64,000 bases of DNA from Epiperipatus broadwayi (Eukaryota; Onychophora; Udeonychophora; Euonychophora; Peripatidae): NCBI GenBank assembly GCA_028023455.1, contig JAQFVV010012530.1:1366001-1430000 (forward strand), in the 5' to 3' direction. The notes under the pieces were generated by a model. It was given only the letters and a program-made list of their open reading frames with translations. It was not told the DNA's origin and made no database searches. A program made the position numbers and the translations under genes. Shown one piece after another: positions 31,966 through 46,079 of the stretch. How positions within the stretch are numbered: the stretch's first letter is position 1; every line of letters starts with the position of its first letter.

Positions 31966-33573
31966 GCTTAACTCTTAAGATATCGTAAAAAAAATCTGTA
32001 GGAATTCAAATCAGGAAATAGGTTCTCTAGTGACTCTGATAAGTCCTTCAATTCTCCCTTTGTAGTCATAAATCCAACAGTCAAAACATAGTTCATAGTT
32101 TGTATTTTCCCACATTTATTTGCTAATAACTAAAGATATAGTTTGATATTCAAGATTCTAATAGAATCTAATTAGAACTACATATAAACTTCAATGAACT
32201 GTGATGTTGAAAATATCATCATGAAGTAATGTACCTTCTTATATCAACAGTAAAATTATAGATATAATATTTGTTTGAAACTAAGAATTAGTACATGATT
32301 TGCCTTTGGATAATTTGAAAAGCTTTTCATGCAGAGGGGTACGATTTGTTATTTTTGTTATAATTATTGGAACACATGGTTCCTTAAGGGAAATATTTTT
32401 GATTCAGATGGTCATTGGTTCCAAAATGCTTTAACGATCCACACATACATAATGATAATGTCACATATTATATTAGTTTGATTCAATAATATTACTTTTT
32501 TTTTTTTTTCCAAACAATTTTATTTCCTTGTAATGATTTCTGCTGAATTTGTTCATCAGAACTTTATAAATATTTGATATTTTATTAATTATAAAATTTT
32601 AATTATTAATTTCAAATATATTTTACTTTTTATTTCACATGATTACATTGTTACAAAAAATACTTAAGAACAACGGTGAACATTTGACATGAAAAGTAAA
32701 ATGTATTTGAAATTGATATTTAATATCTTTTAATGGAACTAAGTCATAAAATATTTATGGATTTTCAATGAAGACTGTAGTTAGAAGGAAAATAAATAAA
32801 TTGCTTGAAAAAAGTGGTATTATTGTACAAATTGAACAATAAAGAGATAATAAAAATATTGAATGATATATACTCTTTTATACTTTTAATAATATGGGGA
32901 GAAGGAGTCAGTTATTTTATGATGATTCTTTAAATATTAGACTTGATTAAAATTTAAGGATAGTTTTAAATAAATTATAAATTACCATTGGAAAATCATT
33001 ATTAATGGTGGTTAAAGGCCATGCATAGGTCAACATCTGATTGCAACACCACTTTAGGTCAAAGAATTTAACTAAATTAATGGCCAATAAAATAAAGATT
33101 GGATATAATCTTAATTCATTTTATTAAATAAATAAAATCATTAATACATATATATAAACAAAAATTTAAAAAATTCAATACATAAATAAACTATCTTCAT
33201 CATAAAGGCAGTTAAAAATAAGCTAATCAATACAAAATTAATAATATATAAATTACTCCTTAATTGTCAAAATCTCAAAAGATACTACCTTTCAGCAATG
33301 AGAAGTAGATAAACTCCATAAGTAGCCATAAATAAAAATGAAGCCAAATAAGAATAATGAAACATTTTAACAAATATTCAGTATTTTACAAAGGAACTCT
33401 CTCAAATGGTTAAATATAGTTTTACTTCAACGTATAAAGTTTTGAAAAATGTATCACAGTAAATGTAATGCAAAATCAATTTTCAAATGATTTGGGAAAA
33501 ACAGATTATTTCTAAGATCACTTAAAATTTGGCACACACACAAAATCTATTTCACAATAGTAAAAATAAATTA
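31966..33573. other. 3' flank of the minus-strand gene
   Basis: AT-rich, no exon or repeat family seen. The first AATAAA on the minus strand that I found after the stop is the complement of 33120-33125, about 450 bases downstream, a weak poly(A) candidate. Confidence 0.45.
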
Positions 33574-33848
33574 TTAGACATTGACAGAATCGTCCTTTTT
33601 AATTAGAGGAGAGATGAACTTGCACTGGTTAACAAATTCAGGCGAGAGGTTTCTACGATATTTTCTCGGACTAAAGTAATTTATTTTCGAAATAACATTT
33701 TGACTTTCTTTGTTAATTTTTTGTTCACATAACTGCAAAGCCTGTCTCTGAGCTTTAGTCAGCAAATCAGTGGAAATGCTTGCATTGACCATATCTACAG
33801 ATGCATTCTGAAGGGTAACAATGCTGGTAATGATCTCTTGGGGATTAT
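33574..33848 (-). CDS. Unrecognised helical protein, last exon
   Basis: Terminal exon on the minus strand, 275 bases, entered in phase 1 (the codon split G|AT gives Asp) after TTTTGTGTGTAG, ending in a stop at 33574-33576. About 90 residues. The first two thirds are helical and polar (NPQEIITSIVTLQNASVDMV, then TDLLTKAQRQALQLCEQKIN), and the tail is basic with Pro (FSPRKYRRNLSPEF) and ends KKDDSVNV. I do not recognise the family. The tail looks like a flexible C-terminus. The gene converges on the ODF2-like gene with 5.8 kb of repeat-rich DNA between the stop codons. Confidence 0.75.
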
Positions 33849-34150
33849 CTACACACAAAAAAAAATTAATGCAGATTAAATTTTGATAACTGATATAAGT
33901 ATAAAAAGTAAATAAAACATATATATACACATATTCAAAATAATTCACAATCTTTAAATTTCAGATTTATTTTTTAGAAATTTATTTTTGTTCCAATTTC
34001 TTTTTTACGCATACAAATCAATATAAAAATAAATTCATGATGCAAGTTGATAGTCTAAATATCAAAAATTACTACATTTCACTTAACTGCCAAAATATTT
34101 TGAAATGCTTCCACTACATGCCACCCTCCAATAAGTTTTTATCAAATGTA

Positions 34151-34385
34151 GGAAATTCGGAATAATCACTTTGGAAACAAAAGAAAAAATAAGAAAAGCT
34201 CAAATTGGAATGTTTGTATGCTTAGTAAAGTATGCTGAGTATTCTTTTGATATCTCTAAAATGATATAATCCAGCTGTATTGTTATGATTACGATATCAT
34301 ATTAGAGATATTGAAAGTGTGTTCAACATTCCAATTTAAGCTTTTCTTATTTTTTGACTTCCAAAGCGATTATTCCAAATTACAA
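34151..34385. repeat. Foldback element F34
   Basis: GGAATAATCACTTTGGAA and AATAAGAAAAGCTCAAATTGG with CATTCC following on the left pair with CATTCCAATTTAAGCTTTTC and TTCCAAAGCGATTATTCC on the right. Loop of about 50 bp. Non-coding. Confidence 0.7.
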
Positions 34386-35320
34386 TTCCATAAGAAAAGG
34401 CAAAAAGGTATAAGTTAATTATAAATGTGAAAATGAATAGTATTTTACTACTGGTTGTTTTCTTCTTGTATCATATTTTTGAATGTATTTTACAAATTGC
34501 ACAACTTGATTCAAATTTTTTATTTCTCCAGCCTGAAGGCAATAGAAAGGACTGACTGCTTGGATAAAAGTCAACAATGAATGGCTTACAGGATTAAAAC
34601 TTTGAATAATAGCTTATCTTGAAATAAATAGAAATAAAGAAGGTAAAAATTCTGTATATGAGTAGATAAGTATTCTTAAATCTTTAATTTATAAAAAAGA
34701 GTTAAATACAATGATGTGGTATCAGAAATTCCAGATAAAAGCATTCATTATTTCATTGTATTAAACACAAAGATTTCTTTTAAAAGATTAAGTGAAAACA
34801 GTTAAACATTGAAAACACATATTAGGGAAGATTTTCATTAGCAGATCTCTAAATATAACAGATACTTGGATTAGTCAAACCCTCATTTTCTTTGAACATG
34901 ACTTCCACCAGGCTTATTCAACGGGATCAAAATCTCAACTGTAGATCTTTTTATGATTTAACTTTTAAAAATGCTAATAAATAAATGATTTTGAAAAAAA
35001 AAAACAATTTTTGACAAATTTTCTTTACCATATTTACAATGTTGATCCATGTCACTTTCTTTTAAAGATTAACTCCCCTGACAGAATTAATTTACCTGGA
35101 TGAAGGAATGATTACAAACTTTGTGGGATATTTTTAAATACACAATGACCACAGCAATTGAAACTAATCATATATCTGTCAAAACAAAGCATAAAGATAC
35201 TAGTATATTGTGCAATAAAGTAATTAAATTAATTCAAACCTAACAAAAAGTAAATTATTAAAGTAATAATAATAATAATTACACTAAACCATGGAAATTA
35301 TTTTTCCACAGAATTTTTAT

Positions 35321-35540
35321 CTCTAATGATTCATATTCATCAAAAAGGAATACCTCTGGAATATGTAATGCTATAATTACTTCCATCTATGAAATTCATA
35401 CTATGATCTTTCTTTGCAAAATTTTCTTCTCTAATGATTCATATTCACCAAAAAAGTATGTTCTTGGGATATGTAATGCAGTAGTTACATTTATATCTCC
35501 CTTCTCCTTTGTGAATCATGGAAGAATGATTCGTAGTGGC
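35321..35540. repeat. 108-bp imperfect tandem duplication
   Basis: CTCTAATGATTCATATTCA starts at 35321 and again at 35429. In both copies it is followed by CAAAAA, then a GG-ATATGTAATGC block and a TAATTAC/TAGTTAC end. The copies have diverged by several bases. Confidence 0.65.
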
Positions 35541-36559
35541 TATGTTTATTCTTTTATTGTATTCACTCCATTAATGTTGTGTTTCAGAATTAATTGTTCT
35601 TCTCTAGGTGACTAAATTAATAGCTATACTCGAGATATAAATCTCATGAAGAAAAAAAATCATGAGACTAGTTACGGGATCATATGGTATTCGAATATAC
35701 AAGTAAGATGAACATTGTAATGACTGAACTGATGTCTACTCATCTTTAACTTTATCTTCTACATTAATTCATACCAGCTTTTTGCATAGTTAACATAATA
35801 CAGCAGTTCATCTCTCTTTTTATTCTCTCAGTTGAGATTTAAGCAAATAACTTGTTTCCTCTGATATGACCCTTAACTTTTAATGGTTTTTAAAATATTA
35901 AAATTAACTGAACACACTGCTGTCCCATCAACGATACTTTTCGAAGTCCCATGAGAACATGTTTGTAAGACGTAGACATAAATATTAAAATTTATTCCTT
36001 TATTAAATTTCAGTAACTGTATATAAAAATATGGAATTCACAAAAGAATGGTATGAGATCTGACAAACAACAGCACTGTAAAAAGTCTATTGGATTTCCT
36101 AATTATATTGGCTCCATTCTTTCCAAGTTGTGGAGGATATATCTACTTACAGTTTTAAAATAAAGGATTCAAACTGAATATGTAAAAGATAGTAATAAAT
36201 TTTATTATATTAAAATATATTAATTTTATTTTCTTAAATCTATTGTGATGGTATGCATGTTATAATGCTTTACAAGAAACTGCGGATATAAAAAAACCGT
36301 ATCAGCAAAATAAATGTCTTAAGAAAATTGGAAACTATTACTCTTATAAAAACTGAGTAATCTAATCTTGCAGTGAGAGTTATGGATTTGTAAAGTTCCT
36401 ATACTTGCAGGCATTTTATAAAATAAATCCATATTGAGACAAATCTGCTTTTCTTACAATACTGAACTCCAGGCCTACATTGATAAAAAGAAAAATCAAA
36501 AACCTGTCTAAAGAATGGTGATTTAATAGTGATCTTATAAACATCTGGTGATTACTAAC

Positions 36560-37230
36560 CAGGTGGCATTAGAGTGGAGAAGGTTTTGAGAAAGGTAGAA
36601 TGGTATGCAGAAGATTTAAAGAATTTTACTTGTATAAAAAGTGGGATGATTGTGTTAGAATTGTTGAGTGTTATGGTGGTAAGGAATGGGATAGAAGAAT
36701 AGATGCATTAATAAAGAATAGGGAGTTGGAGATTAAATATATATAGAAGTAAAAAGAATATTGGGTGTGAGTTAATTTTACTGTTTAAGGCTCGAACAGG
36801 ATCTTTAGCAACAAGGGAATATACACATAAATGGAAAAAATGTGGATGATTTAGTCTATAAGTTGTGTAAGGAAGACATAGAAAATATTAGGCATCTGTT
36901 AATTGAATGTAAATGCCTGAAAGCAGAAAGAGTACAAATAATGAAGTTGTGGAAGAATAAATATAAATAAAGTGATTATACAGAAAGTGGATTATTGGTT
37001 TTTATGCTGGGTTTGGAAAAAGATAAGGGGGATTTAGATATAAAGGCCATGGAGTTGACAAAGATTATGTTGTGGAAATGGGATGGGGCAGAATAGAGAA
37101 AAATATGGGAAAAACAGGCGGGAAATGGAAAGGGGAGGTAAAGTGGCTAAGAGGTTTCTCTGGGCAAAGTGGCTGGGAGATTCGGTTTAAGGAGAAGTTG
37201 CAGTGTATAAACTGGGGAGTTTAGTGGTTA
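36560..37230 (+). pseudogene. LINE-A C-terminal fragment, plus strand
   Basis: Broken frames read KARTGSLATREYTHKWKKC (near 36788-36845), then YKLCKEDIENIRHLLIECKC (near 36860-36918) and LKAERVQIMKLWKNKYK, ending at 36969. The spaced Cys/His pattern with preceding RTG is typical, from memory, of the end of many LINE ORF2 proteins, where a zinc-finger-like C..C..H..C lies after the RT. Upstream, YGGKEWDRRIDALIKNRELE (near 36672-36735) belongs to the same protein in another frame. The 3' part (36950-37190) recurs inverted at 63745-64000, showing a dispersed family. Confidence 0.65.
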
Positions 37231-38811
37231 TTATTTATATCTATAGCTGTTAAATTTGCAAATAATTCCACTAAAAAAAAATCACTAATCACCCAACTTA
37301 ACTAATAAGCAGGATTCTATTTTACTGTGAATTAGGGGTTCAAATATTAATGATAGGAATTTATATGCATCTGGAAATCACTGATTACTCTTTCTTACAT
37401 TAGATAACAGTAAAGTGGAGGAGAGCTACTTTTGTTTTGATTTCACAAAGTTAAAGATGTATAAAAAAAGACAAAAGTAACAATACGAAATAAGATTGCC
37501 TGTCGTTTTTTAAGAAAAAAGTGTTTTTTACTATCTACTTGTGTAGCTACATTTACAATAGTTCATTTAGCTATGTAATCATGAGCCATTAGCAGATGCC
37601 CAGTAGCAATATCGACCATATCTTTTTTTATCATAAATAAAGGAACATTGGATTGTAAATATCTAGTTGAAATATATGTACTGAACTGACTTTGAATAAA
37701 TTATTTAATTTTAAAATACTTTGTAAAAGTAAATTACAAAAATGAAAGAGATTATTATCAAAAAAAATATTTCTGATCAAAAGAAATTTAATTAGTGCAA
37801 ACTTTATAAATCCGATATTATAAATTTAATTAGTATATATTGTAATCTTTTCCTCTGATCATTGGACAATCAGGCCTACACATTTCTGTAATCATAAATA
37901 AATCATACCGCACATTTTAGGCGCTATAATCTTACCTGTAGCCTTTCCCCCTAATCTAACTAGTCCAATTTACACGTTTGGAAATCATATCTTTCTTTGT
38001 AACTTTCCTGGCTACAACTAATCTAGAATATATATCTAAAATAAATGATAAACTAAAGCTGATTTCTTTATTAGCTAAGCTCGCATGAAACTATAATCTT
38101 AGAGAAGATCGCAAGGTGGATTAATAATTTCTGGTCAAGCTAGCCTCAAAATCCACAAGCAAGCAAACAAAAAAAAAATTATAAAATAAACTTCATATTG
38201 TCAAACTAATAAATAAATAATAATTAGATCGATGGAATGAATATGAAATTAGAAGTATAAATTAGGCAATAAGTAAATGAGGATGTAAATGATTAAATGA
38301 ATGATGCAAATAAGTAATAATCAAATAATAAAATAAAATGAGTCTGAGAATGAAGATGTGTAAGAGTTAATGGATGATTAAGATGAGAATGGAATAAGAG
38401 CTAATGAATGATGAGTGAATTAGGATAATGAATTAGGATGAAAAAGAGAATAAAGAAAGATTGGAATGACAGATGAGAGGAATGATGATGATGAAAGATG
38501 ATGTACAGAACTCTAAATTTGATATTGAATTAAATGATAATAAGACAATTAAATAAAATACAGATTCTAAGCTTACTAAGACCAGAATATTCACCATAAA
38601 GTCAAAACCAACTATACATTTCAGACAAAAGAAGTAATAGATACTTTAAAGTTTGGTTGACCTTAGATATCATAGTGAATGTAACACAATTTCACTCTAA
38701 TTACAATAATTAACTGGATACAAATTTACCCTAAATTCCAATCCTATCACAAGTTGATATAACTTATCCTTCTCAAGGTTCACATAGCTTAAAGGGTGAT
38801 ATACAAGATAC

Positions 38812-38849
38812 ACTTGGGTCAGTGAGAGGGATTTTACCACTACCCAAGT
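38812..38849. repeat. Isolated 12-bp-stem hairpin
   Basis: ACTTGGGT, a bulged C and AGTG pair with CACT and ACCCAAGT around a 13-base loop. No T-tract or gene context gives it a role. Confidence 0.45.
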
Positions 38850-41800
38850 ATACACACACAAAATAGCTCTTAATACTAAATTGAATTGCTAAACCATATT
38901 CAATAATTTTAAATAAATTCTATACATTCCCTAACTATGCTAAACTTTAAGTTCCAATAAGTAAGAGTAATTTTTCAATAGCTAAACATAATAGCTTTCA
39001 AACTTTCTTTCTCATTAATTAGAAACAAGGTGACCAAGACCAGTGAATGATAGATCTGTGGATTAAATGAACTGATCAAACCAATATTAGGTTTTTAATC
39101 TTTTAGTATATCACTTAAACTAATATTCTTTAGGTTAGTATGTTTAATTATTAAGTTATGATGCCCTAGATATACTCATAAATTATAGGGCTTAACACAA
39201 TTATTCTGATATACCTACATATAGTGACTTTTACAATATTGATTGATGACAATTTCACTATAATCACAGGATAGGTCGATAGCAATAACAATAATATAAT
39301 GTGTGGGTGTGTTGATTAGCAATAAGAATACTGACAACTAAATAAATTTTTAACACAACAATATTTATTTACATTATGTACAAGTCTCTTTCAGACACAT
39401 TACACGAAACAAGATAAATCCATTCCAAAATTAGGGATGGAAATTAATGATGTGGTAAGTAATGACCAACTAATATGACAAACATTTTGTATATGTTTCT
39501 TTATTATTCTATCAGGTAGATTAAGATAGTTAAACTTATTTGAGCTATTTTAGCAATGAAATTGCAAACAAAATGTATTAATATCCTTTGGATATATGCA
39601 ACCTTTAAATAAATAAAAAACAACAACTCTAAATTACCATTTATTATATCAAATTGTAGCTGTTTGAGTTATTAGAATATGATAAGGGCAATTATCACAT
39701 CCCAATACAAGTAATAATTTATTATAATTTACTATATAAAAATTTTATTGATTGATGTGGGGCAAACATCCTCAGTTCAATGCACATATGACACCAAAAA
39801 CATTTACTATGTCCACAACTTAACCATTTATTAATTAACTGATCTTGCTAATTCATCAGTAAATACCTACTTGTTGAAAACCAATCCACATTGTCCATGT
39901 ACACACCTTGCTCTTTTATGTAGAAGTTCTACAAACACTAGTAAGTTTTGGTTGGTCTGTTTATAAACTGATGAAGATTACACAACATTAGAAAGACACT
40001 ATTTCCATTAGACAACACTATAGCTATATCAGACTTTATCTTATTCTTGCTATTCGATCTAAAACACACTACACTTTATCATACATGGTGGAATATTAAC
40101 TATATAACTTTTTGAGGGATCTAAATAAAGGAGGCTCTACAAAACAACATGATAGTTGTATATCAAGAAACAACATAATAGTTGTATAAGAATATGGCCA
40201 ATTCTGATACCTTTTCATAGGTATAAAAGTGTGGGCAGTGCCTCTCCACTGGAAAACAGAATTCAGACCATGGGATCTACCTCTTTTAGGCATAACTATG
40301 CTCTAAGCACTAACTTTTAATCAGCCCCAACAATATCATCCTCTCATATTAATCACAATGGGGAATTCTCTATCATCCCATGTACAATATTAATTATTAT
40401 TATATCTAAGGCTCTTATATGTAGCCCAAACTCATCCTAAAATCTATCACAAATTCTGATCAATACAATAGCAAGGTAAAACAACACTAATAATCTAAGT
40501 GGAAACATAAATATTCCATTGCACATTGCAGAAACTGTTAATGTTTTATAAACAGACCACCAATATCAGTAAAATAACCATTAATTATTTCAAAACAATA
40601 ATTATACCTTTTATTATAGCAAGCCATGTACACGTAAACAAGGAGGATTAAACTACATTTTGTATTTAAAGTGGACATTTCGTTTATAAGCAAAATTAAG
40701 CAATAATAAAAAAAAATGCTTATTAAATTATTTTATATAATAGAACAATGGTATCATTATGTGTATATTTTTGACCAGTTTGGGTCTATTTGTTCCCCTC
40801 CTCGATATAATATTAACATCTGTTTTAGCAGTGAAAGAGGTAAACATTTCTCTTTCTTACCTGATATATAATATTTACCATTATGCTTTCCCTTCATTGG
40901 GAAAATAATATAAATATGGATAATAAATGTATATAACTTTATACACAGCTACCTCATTACTTAATATATTTTATACCCTCCGTATAGATATATATAAAAA
41001 AAAACTTAATACCTGAATAACACGCACACACACAAAAAAAAAACGCATTACAATATTATATATAGCAATTAACAAACTAAACAAACATTACATTTTCTAC
41101 CATTGGACTTTATCGAAGTTTGATTCGTTCTTATAAGTAAAACAATATGAAAACGGATATGATAAGCAAACATTCCTGAGTAATATATATATTTTGGTTA
41201 TCCGGTTCAATATTAACATCTTCAGACAAAATTCAAACACTTCTCCAATGGCAATAGAAATCCTTTATCGGTTTGTGTACTAATGTAAGCATACTGAAGC
41301 AATATTAAAACATTTTCGAGATTAAGTCACTTAAAATAGGTTTAATTAATATCTATTGATTTATCTATTTTTGTTGTTCTTATTTTTTTTTCTGCGCGAA
41401 GATCTGTTATACTCTTAAATAATCTGGGTGATTTTAAAACCATTTAAAATATTATCACGTTGCAAGTTATTTACTAACGATAAACAAATAAATACTTCTT
41501 TCACTTCCCTTTATCAGCAAATTAGGAGGTTTAAAGTTATACTGAGAAGCATCTATTTAATTATAAATATGATCTTCTAAGCGATTTTAATTAATATGTA
41601 ACATATATATTTTCAAATGCAGCACAATTATAATTAGTTTATTACGATCTTTGGAAATAAACTTTTAAATCATTTATGAATTTTGTTTACTTGGTTTTTC
41701 CGTCCACAGTAATTATTACAATCTGAAATAATCTGGGTAATTTTAAACACTTAAAATATTATTACTTTATATGTTGTATAATCAAGAAAAAAAAATCAAT

Positions 41801-43385
41801 ATTTCTTTATTCACTATTATTGGCAATTTATTTCATATTTAAGAATGTTAAGCAGAATTCATTTAATAGTAAGCAATTATTAATAATATATATACGTGAC
41901 TGCTTCCCGGGGAATATCAGAGCAGACGATGTCTCTTCCCAATGACATAAGAAATATTTTATGTATTTTTTTTTTTCAACTAATTACTTTATATGATTTA
42001 AAGTGAAATTTTAATTTCTTCATTATTTCTTAAAATGATTTAGAATATTTTCTGGAAATATTAATTTATGCGCAAACGGATTTTTCTGCTTAATGCTGAA
42101 TTAATAACAGCACGAAAATTAAAATACTTTAATCTTTTTTTTCTCTTCAGTCTAAATAACTTTTGTGTTATGACTAGTTCTGATAATTGGTTAAAATAAA
42201 GAAGACAAAAATAAATGCTTACATTTTCTGGGATTATTTTCCGTTCCAAATAGTACATTTTGGCAAATACTTATTCAAATAGCGGTCCTTCCCGTGTTTC
42301 CTTCAGTAGGCAAAGTTAAGAATCTAAGATCGATGGAAAGTAGTGTAGAGATTTTCACAGGGTTATTGAGTTTACTCCATAGTATTCAAATCCATCTATC
42401 TATGAAATTTTGTCCCAATTAATTAAAAAAAAATTATTATTTTGTAGCTTATTTCTTCTATTTTACTTCAGAAGTGGAGTTGTAGTCTTGTTCCATTTAC
42501 ATTTCTTAGAGTAGTCCCCTCTCCCCCTACAAACTTTTTATATTATATACTTTGTCTTATCTGGCAGGATTGGTTCTATTATGGGCCAATCACTGTAAAA
42601 TGTGAATAAATTAAGTTTTATCCCTCTAGTGAGAATCATCTAGACTGATGCATTTCAGTTTACATTAAAATATAATATATTTAAAGATTGTTTATAAAAA
42701 ATTTAGAAGACTTATAAATTGATTTTGCTGTTTATTTTTTTTTTTTAATTATTGTTTAACACTACCAATAAAATAAAGTGTTAAATATTTTTATGCTTCC
42801 CAATAATATTTTAATACTATTAAAACAACATTTGAAATAGCTACCACTGGAACATGTGATAAAATGTTTATGGGATTTATAACCACTCTATCAGACTTTC
42901 CAGTGTCTCACAAACAGTCAAGATCATCATCACTTCTTAAGATATTTCTTAATGAGATAATGCTTAGTGGGAAAATTATAATCCACAAGCATTTCATTCT
43001 ATAACTAGTCTCTACACATTGATGTTGAATATCTTAACAATTATTACTAATTAAAATTTAAAATTTTACACATTTATCCACTGGATAAAACCTACTATTT
43101 TTGAGCCAAAACATATGGTTACAATATATAGTTTGCATTAATTAAATTTATAAAGTTGGATCCAAGCTAATTGAATCGATAATACACTTACAATCTGAAA
43201 TCACCCCATTGGCTGAAATATTATAGAAAAAATAAAGATATATAAATCACAGCAGAACAGGAAATGCTCTTTTCTCCATCTTTGAAGCTAATTCTGAAAA
43301 CAGATGTGAAGCAGTGGAAAAAAATCTGCAGATCATTTCCCCAGGATCTCAATTCCTGAAGGTTATTGAACCGATTAGGGAATTA

Positions 43386-43475
43386 AACATGTCGCCCTGA
43401 CCTTAATAAGATTTTATAATCTTAAAGGACTGCACTGACTAAAGAAAAGACCTAAAGGTAGCACAATGTTATATC
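43386..43475 (+). pseudogene. Possible nuclear copy of mitochondrial 16S rRNA (NUMT)
   Basis: AAACATGTCGCCCTGACC, then ATCTTAAAGGACTGCACTGAC and ACCTAAAGGTAGCACAATG appear in the order and spacing of the conserved domain IV-V region of animal mitochondrial large-subunit rRNA, where AACATGTC, CTGCCC, TTTAAAxGGCCGCAGTA and GTGCxAAGGTAGCATAAT occur. Several conserved bases are altered, as expected for an old nuclear copy. Chance is less likely given three blocks in order, but this is memory-based. Confidence 0.5.
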
Positions 43476-44417
43476 ATCATACATATTTTAGTTAATAGAT
43501 TGTTAATAGCATGGGAAATAATACTAGTCAGAAATTAACTGCTGTGTTCAGTGCTAAAATTAGAACTTGTGTAAGTATATCTATTTGTAAATAGTGTATG
43601 TATTAAACTGTTAGAATTATAAGACATATTGAGTCTTTAGTTTATTGTGTCTTCCACTGATATTCTGAAATTTTATTTGTTATTCTTATTCCTAGAAATT
43701 TTCTTATTAGTCAATTAGGAGCTAAGGCATAGCACAAGTCATTTTTACTTCTATTTGCTATTCAAATTAATAACTTGAGTATATTTAAAGCTCCTAATGT
43801 TTTGAATCCCAAAGGAAATCAAGAAGGCCTGGTTCTAAGTTAGAAATTATATATTTTAGAGATCTCAGTTATAAGTGAATATTAAATACTCAATTAAAAA
43901 AGAAAAATATTTAGTACAACAATCATAAAATATATTACTAAAATAAAAATTATTGGCAATATATGACTATATGTAATTTGCTTCTAAAGTGATACCTAAC
44001 TATAAACTATGGAAAATAATCAGCAACATACTTTTAGTGCCAAAACTTACACACATTTTAAACTTTTTATAACTTACAACAATAACAAAAAAAAAAAAAG
44101 AGAGATTAAAAATGATCATTCAAGTTTATTATTTTTTTCTTATCAAATATTTATGCATTTTCAGTTATCTATACAAAAGGAAAAAAAACTGTCAATATCG
44201 CACTATATTGAATACAAAAAATAATGGAATTTTAATATCTGCATTTAGGGAATAAATAATGTAATTATTTAATTAATGATTTTGTGAAGCAGCTCTAGAA
44301 TCATCACAATTTATTTAAAAAATATTTAAGATATCGTAAAAACATACTGTCAAAAAACAAATAAAATTTCAATATTTAAGGATAAGTACATTTATATTTT
44401 TTGTAAAAAAAAATTAC

Positions 44418-44565
44418 CGGAATGTGAAACCCTTGCTATTTGCATGAAAGTTTCGATTAAATTATACATATAGTCAGCTTGTTCAAGAAGGTCTTGGCAC
44501 CAATTGAAATATTGAATAAAAAAAGAGGCTGACTTTTCTTCATCGCAACTTGTATACAGATACAG
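44418..44565 (-). CDS. Unrecognised helical protein, internal exon
   Basis: 148 bases, phase 0 entry after TATCTTTTCAG and phase 1 exit at TCCG|GTAATT. About 49 residues: LYLYTSCDEEKSASFFIQYF, then NWCQDLLEQADYMYNLIETF and MQIARVSHSG completed across the splice. A long amphipathic helix with aromatic residues. The spacing of QYF, W and LLEQ recalls helix A of spectrin-type repeats, but that is only an impression. It joins the last exon in frame, and the split codon agrees with the 33848 acceptor, which supports the gene model. Confidence 0.72.
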
Positions 44566-45149
44566 CTGAAAAGATAAAGTGAAAACGTTGAATGTACACA
44601 CACACACACATGAGATGTGTATTAAAAATAATAAATATCTTATAATTTGTATAATTAATCAAATATTTAAACTAAATTAAGTTACACTTAACCTATAAAA
44701 AATCATAAAATCTAGTTATTTAAAAAATAAGTTTATTTGCAAATAGAGTTTGCATCAGACAATGTTTAGACGAATAGACATAATGATTGACAAACAAACA
44801 TAACCAATACAACCCATCTTTATGGATAACATGTAAAATAGTCATTAGTGAATTTCATCAAAAACAGCAAATATATAAATAATATCCAATCTTTCGTCTG
44901 GTTAGAAAATGGTTACAGAGAAGTTGATTCCTCAATTAATAACAATGGTTCACAAAGTCCCTCATTATGACTAGAAGAAGAAATTCTTGAGATCACTTTA
45001 TACAACAACATTTTCTTGTCACCATAAAGTGAATGTAAATTAACAAATCTTCAATAAGACAGATATTAAACAATATCAAATTATAGCAAATTTTTGAACA
45101 AAAACTTTCCATTGCGCTAATCTTATAATAAATTTATATGTGTTCCCAT

Positions 45150-45640
45150 GAAAAGATGACTGATTCTCTCTCAAGCTATATGTAGTGTCATCTTTGAATC
45201 AACACATATTGCAGAACATCATGGATTAGCTTTCACTAAAAAAATTTTAAGATGCAATGTCTGGATCATATCATGAGTTATATCGTAAAATTTGATGGGT
45301 GTGTTACTTTCATATATCACTTTCAATGCTCTTCCTGCCATCATGAAATCTTCCGAACTACTTGACTACATTTTAGTAACTCATGGCTTCATTGCCATAC
45401 ACCGTTTTATTTCAATAGCAGTGTTGCCCAATTTAAACCAAAATTTTCTGTTAGAATATTATCCCATCATATGCTAAGCTATAAAATATACTGTCACATT
45501 TCATGTTGGAATTTGCAATCCAAACATATTAGTACCTTAAAACATGATGAATAGCTAAACTATGTTGCTACAGAACACATGTTAATTCAGAGATAGTGCT
45601 AAAGACAGTTTGGAAAGACCCAGTTATCTTTTCACTATAT
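45150..45640. repeat. Foldback family X, copy X4, best preserved
   Basis: Ends CATGAAAAGATGACTGATTC and CAGTTATCTTTTCAC are inverted. The outer arms carry GTCATCTTTGAATCAACAC against TGTTAATTCAGAGATAGTG. The inner arms carry GATGCAATGTCTGGATC against GTCACATTTCATG and AATCCAAACATATTAG. About 490 bp that can fold almost entirely. Confidence 0.75.
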
Positions 45641-46079
45641 ATATATTGATCAATAAATTATTGAAATTCAATTAATTTAGTTATGGTCTACGACTCTCAT
45701 TAGGAAAAACAAATATTAATATTACAGATTCCTCTATTGATAAACCTTAAAACTAACATTTACATGTAGGTACATTTCCATTAGTCTAAACACTTCTGAT
45801 TCAAAAACTCTATTACCTAGAAAAAATTCCTAAGTATTGTTTTGATTATTGTTATTATTAATGAAATAGGAAAATTTCACAAGTCTAAAAAAGTTGCGGA
45901 ATCAGGAATTTTCAATTAACACTAGTCTATTAGTAGAATATAATATCATTACATAAATGAACTATCAATAAAATTAATAGAGACCAAGAATATTATATCA
46001 GAAAATTAACTATCAAAATACAATAGCAAATAGGAAGTTAAAGGAATAAAAAATATAAGATTATTTAAGTCATTTACAT

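Larger units (their letters stand above)
33849..44417 (-). other. Intron of the minus-strand gene, 10.6 kb
   Basis: From GGTAATT at the upstream exon to GTGTGTAG. It contains foldback F34, a 108-bp tandem duplication, a plus-strand LINE fragment, a half copy of family Z near 37320-37445 (GGGGTTCAAATATTAATG, CATCTGGAAATCACTGATTAC), a purine-rich AATGA-like low-complexity stretch at 38220-38510, and a possible mitochondrial rRNA fragment. The rest, including about 38860-43250, has nothing I can assign. Confidence 0.6.

Noticed and set aside
40096-40293. 65-codon minus-strand frame
   Set aside because: No family likeness, no splice context; surrounding sequence shows nothing supporting a gene.
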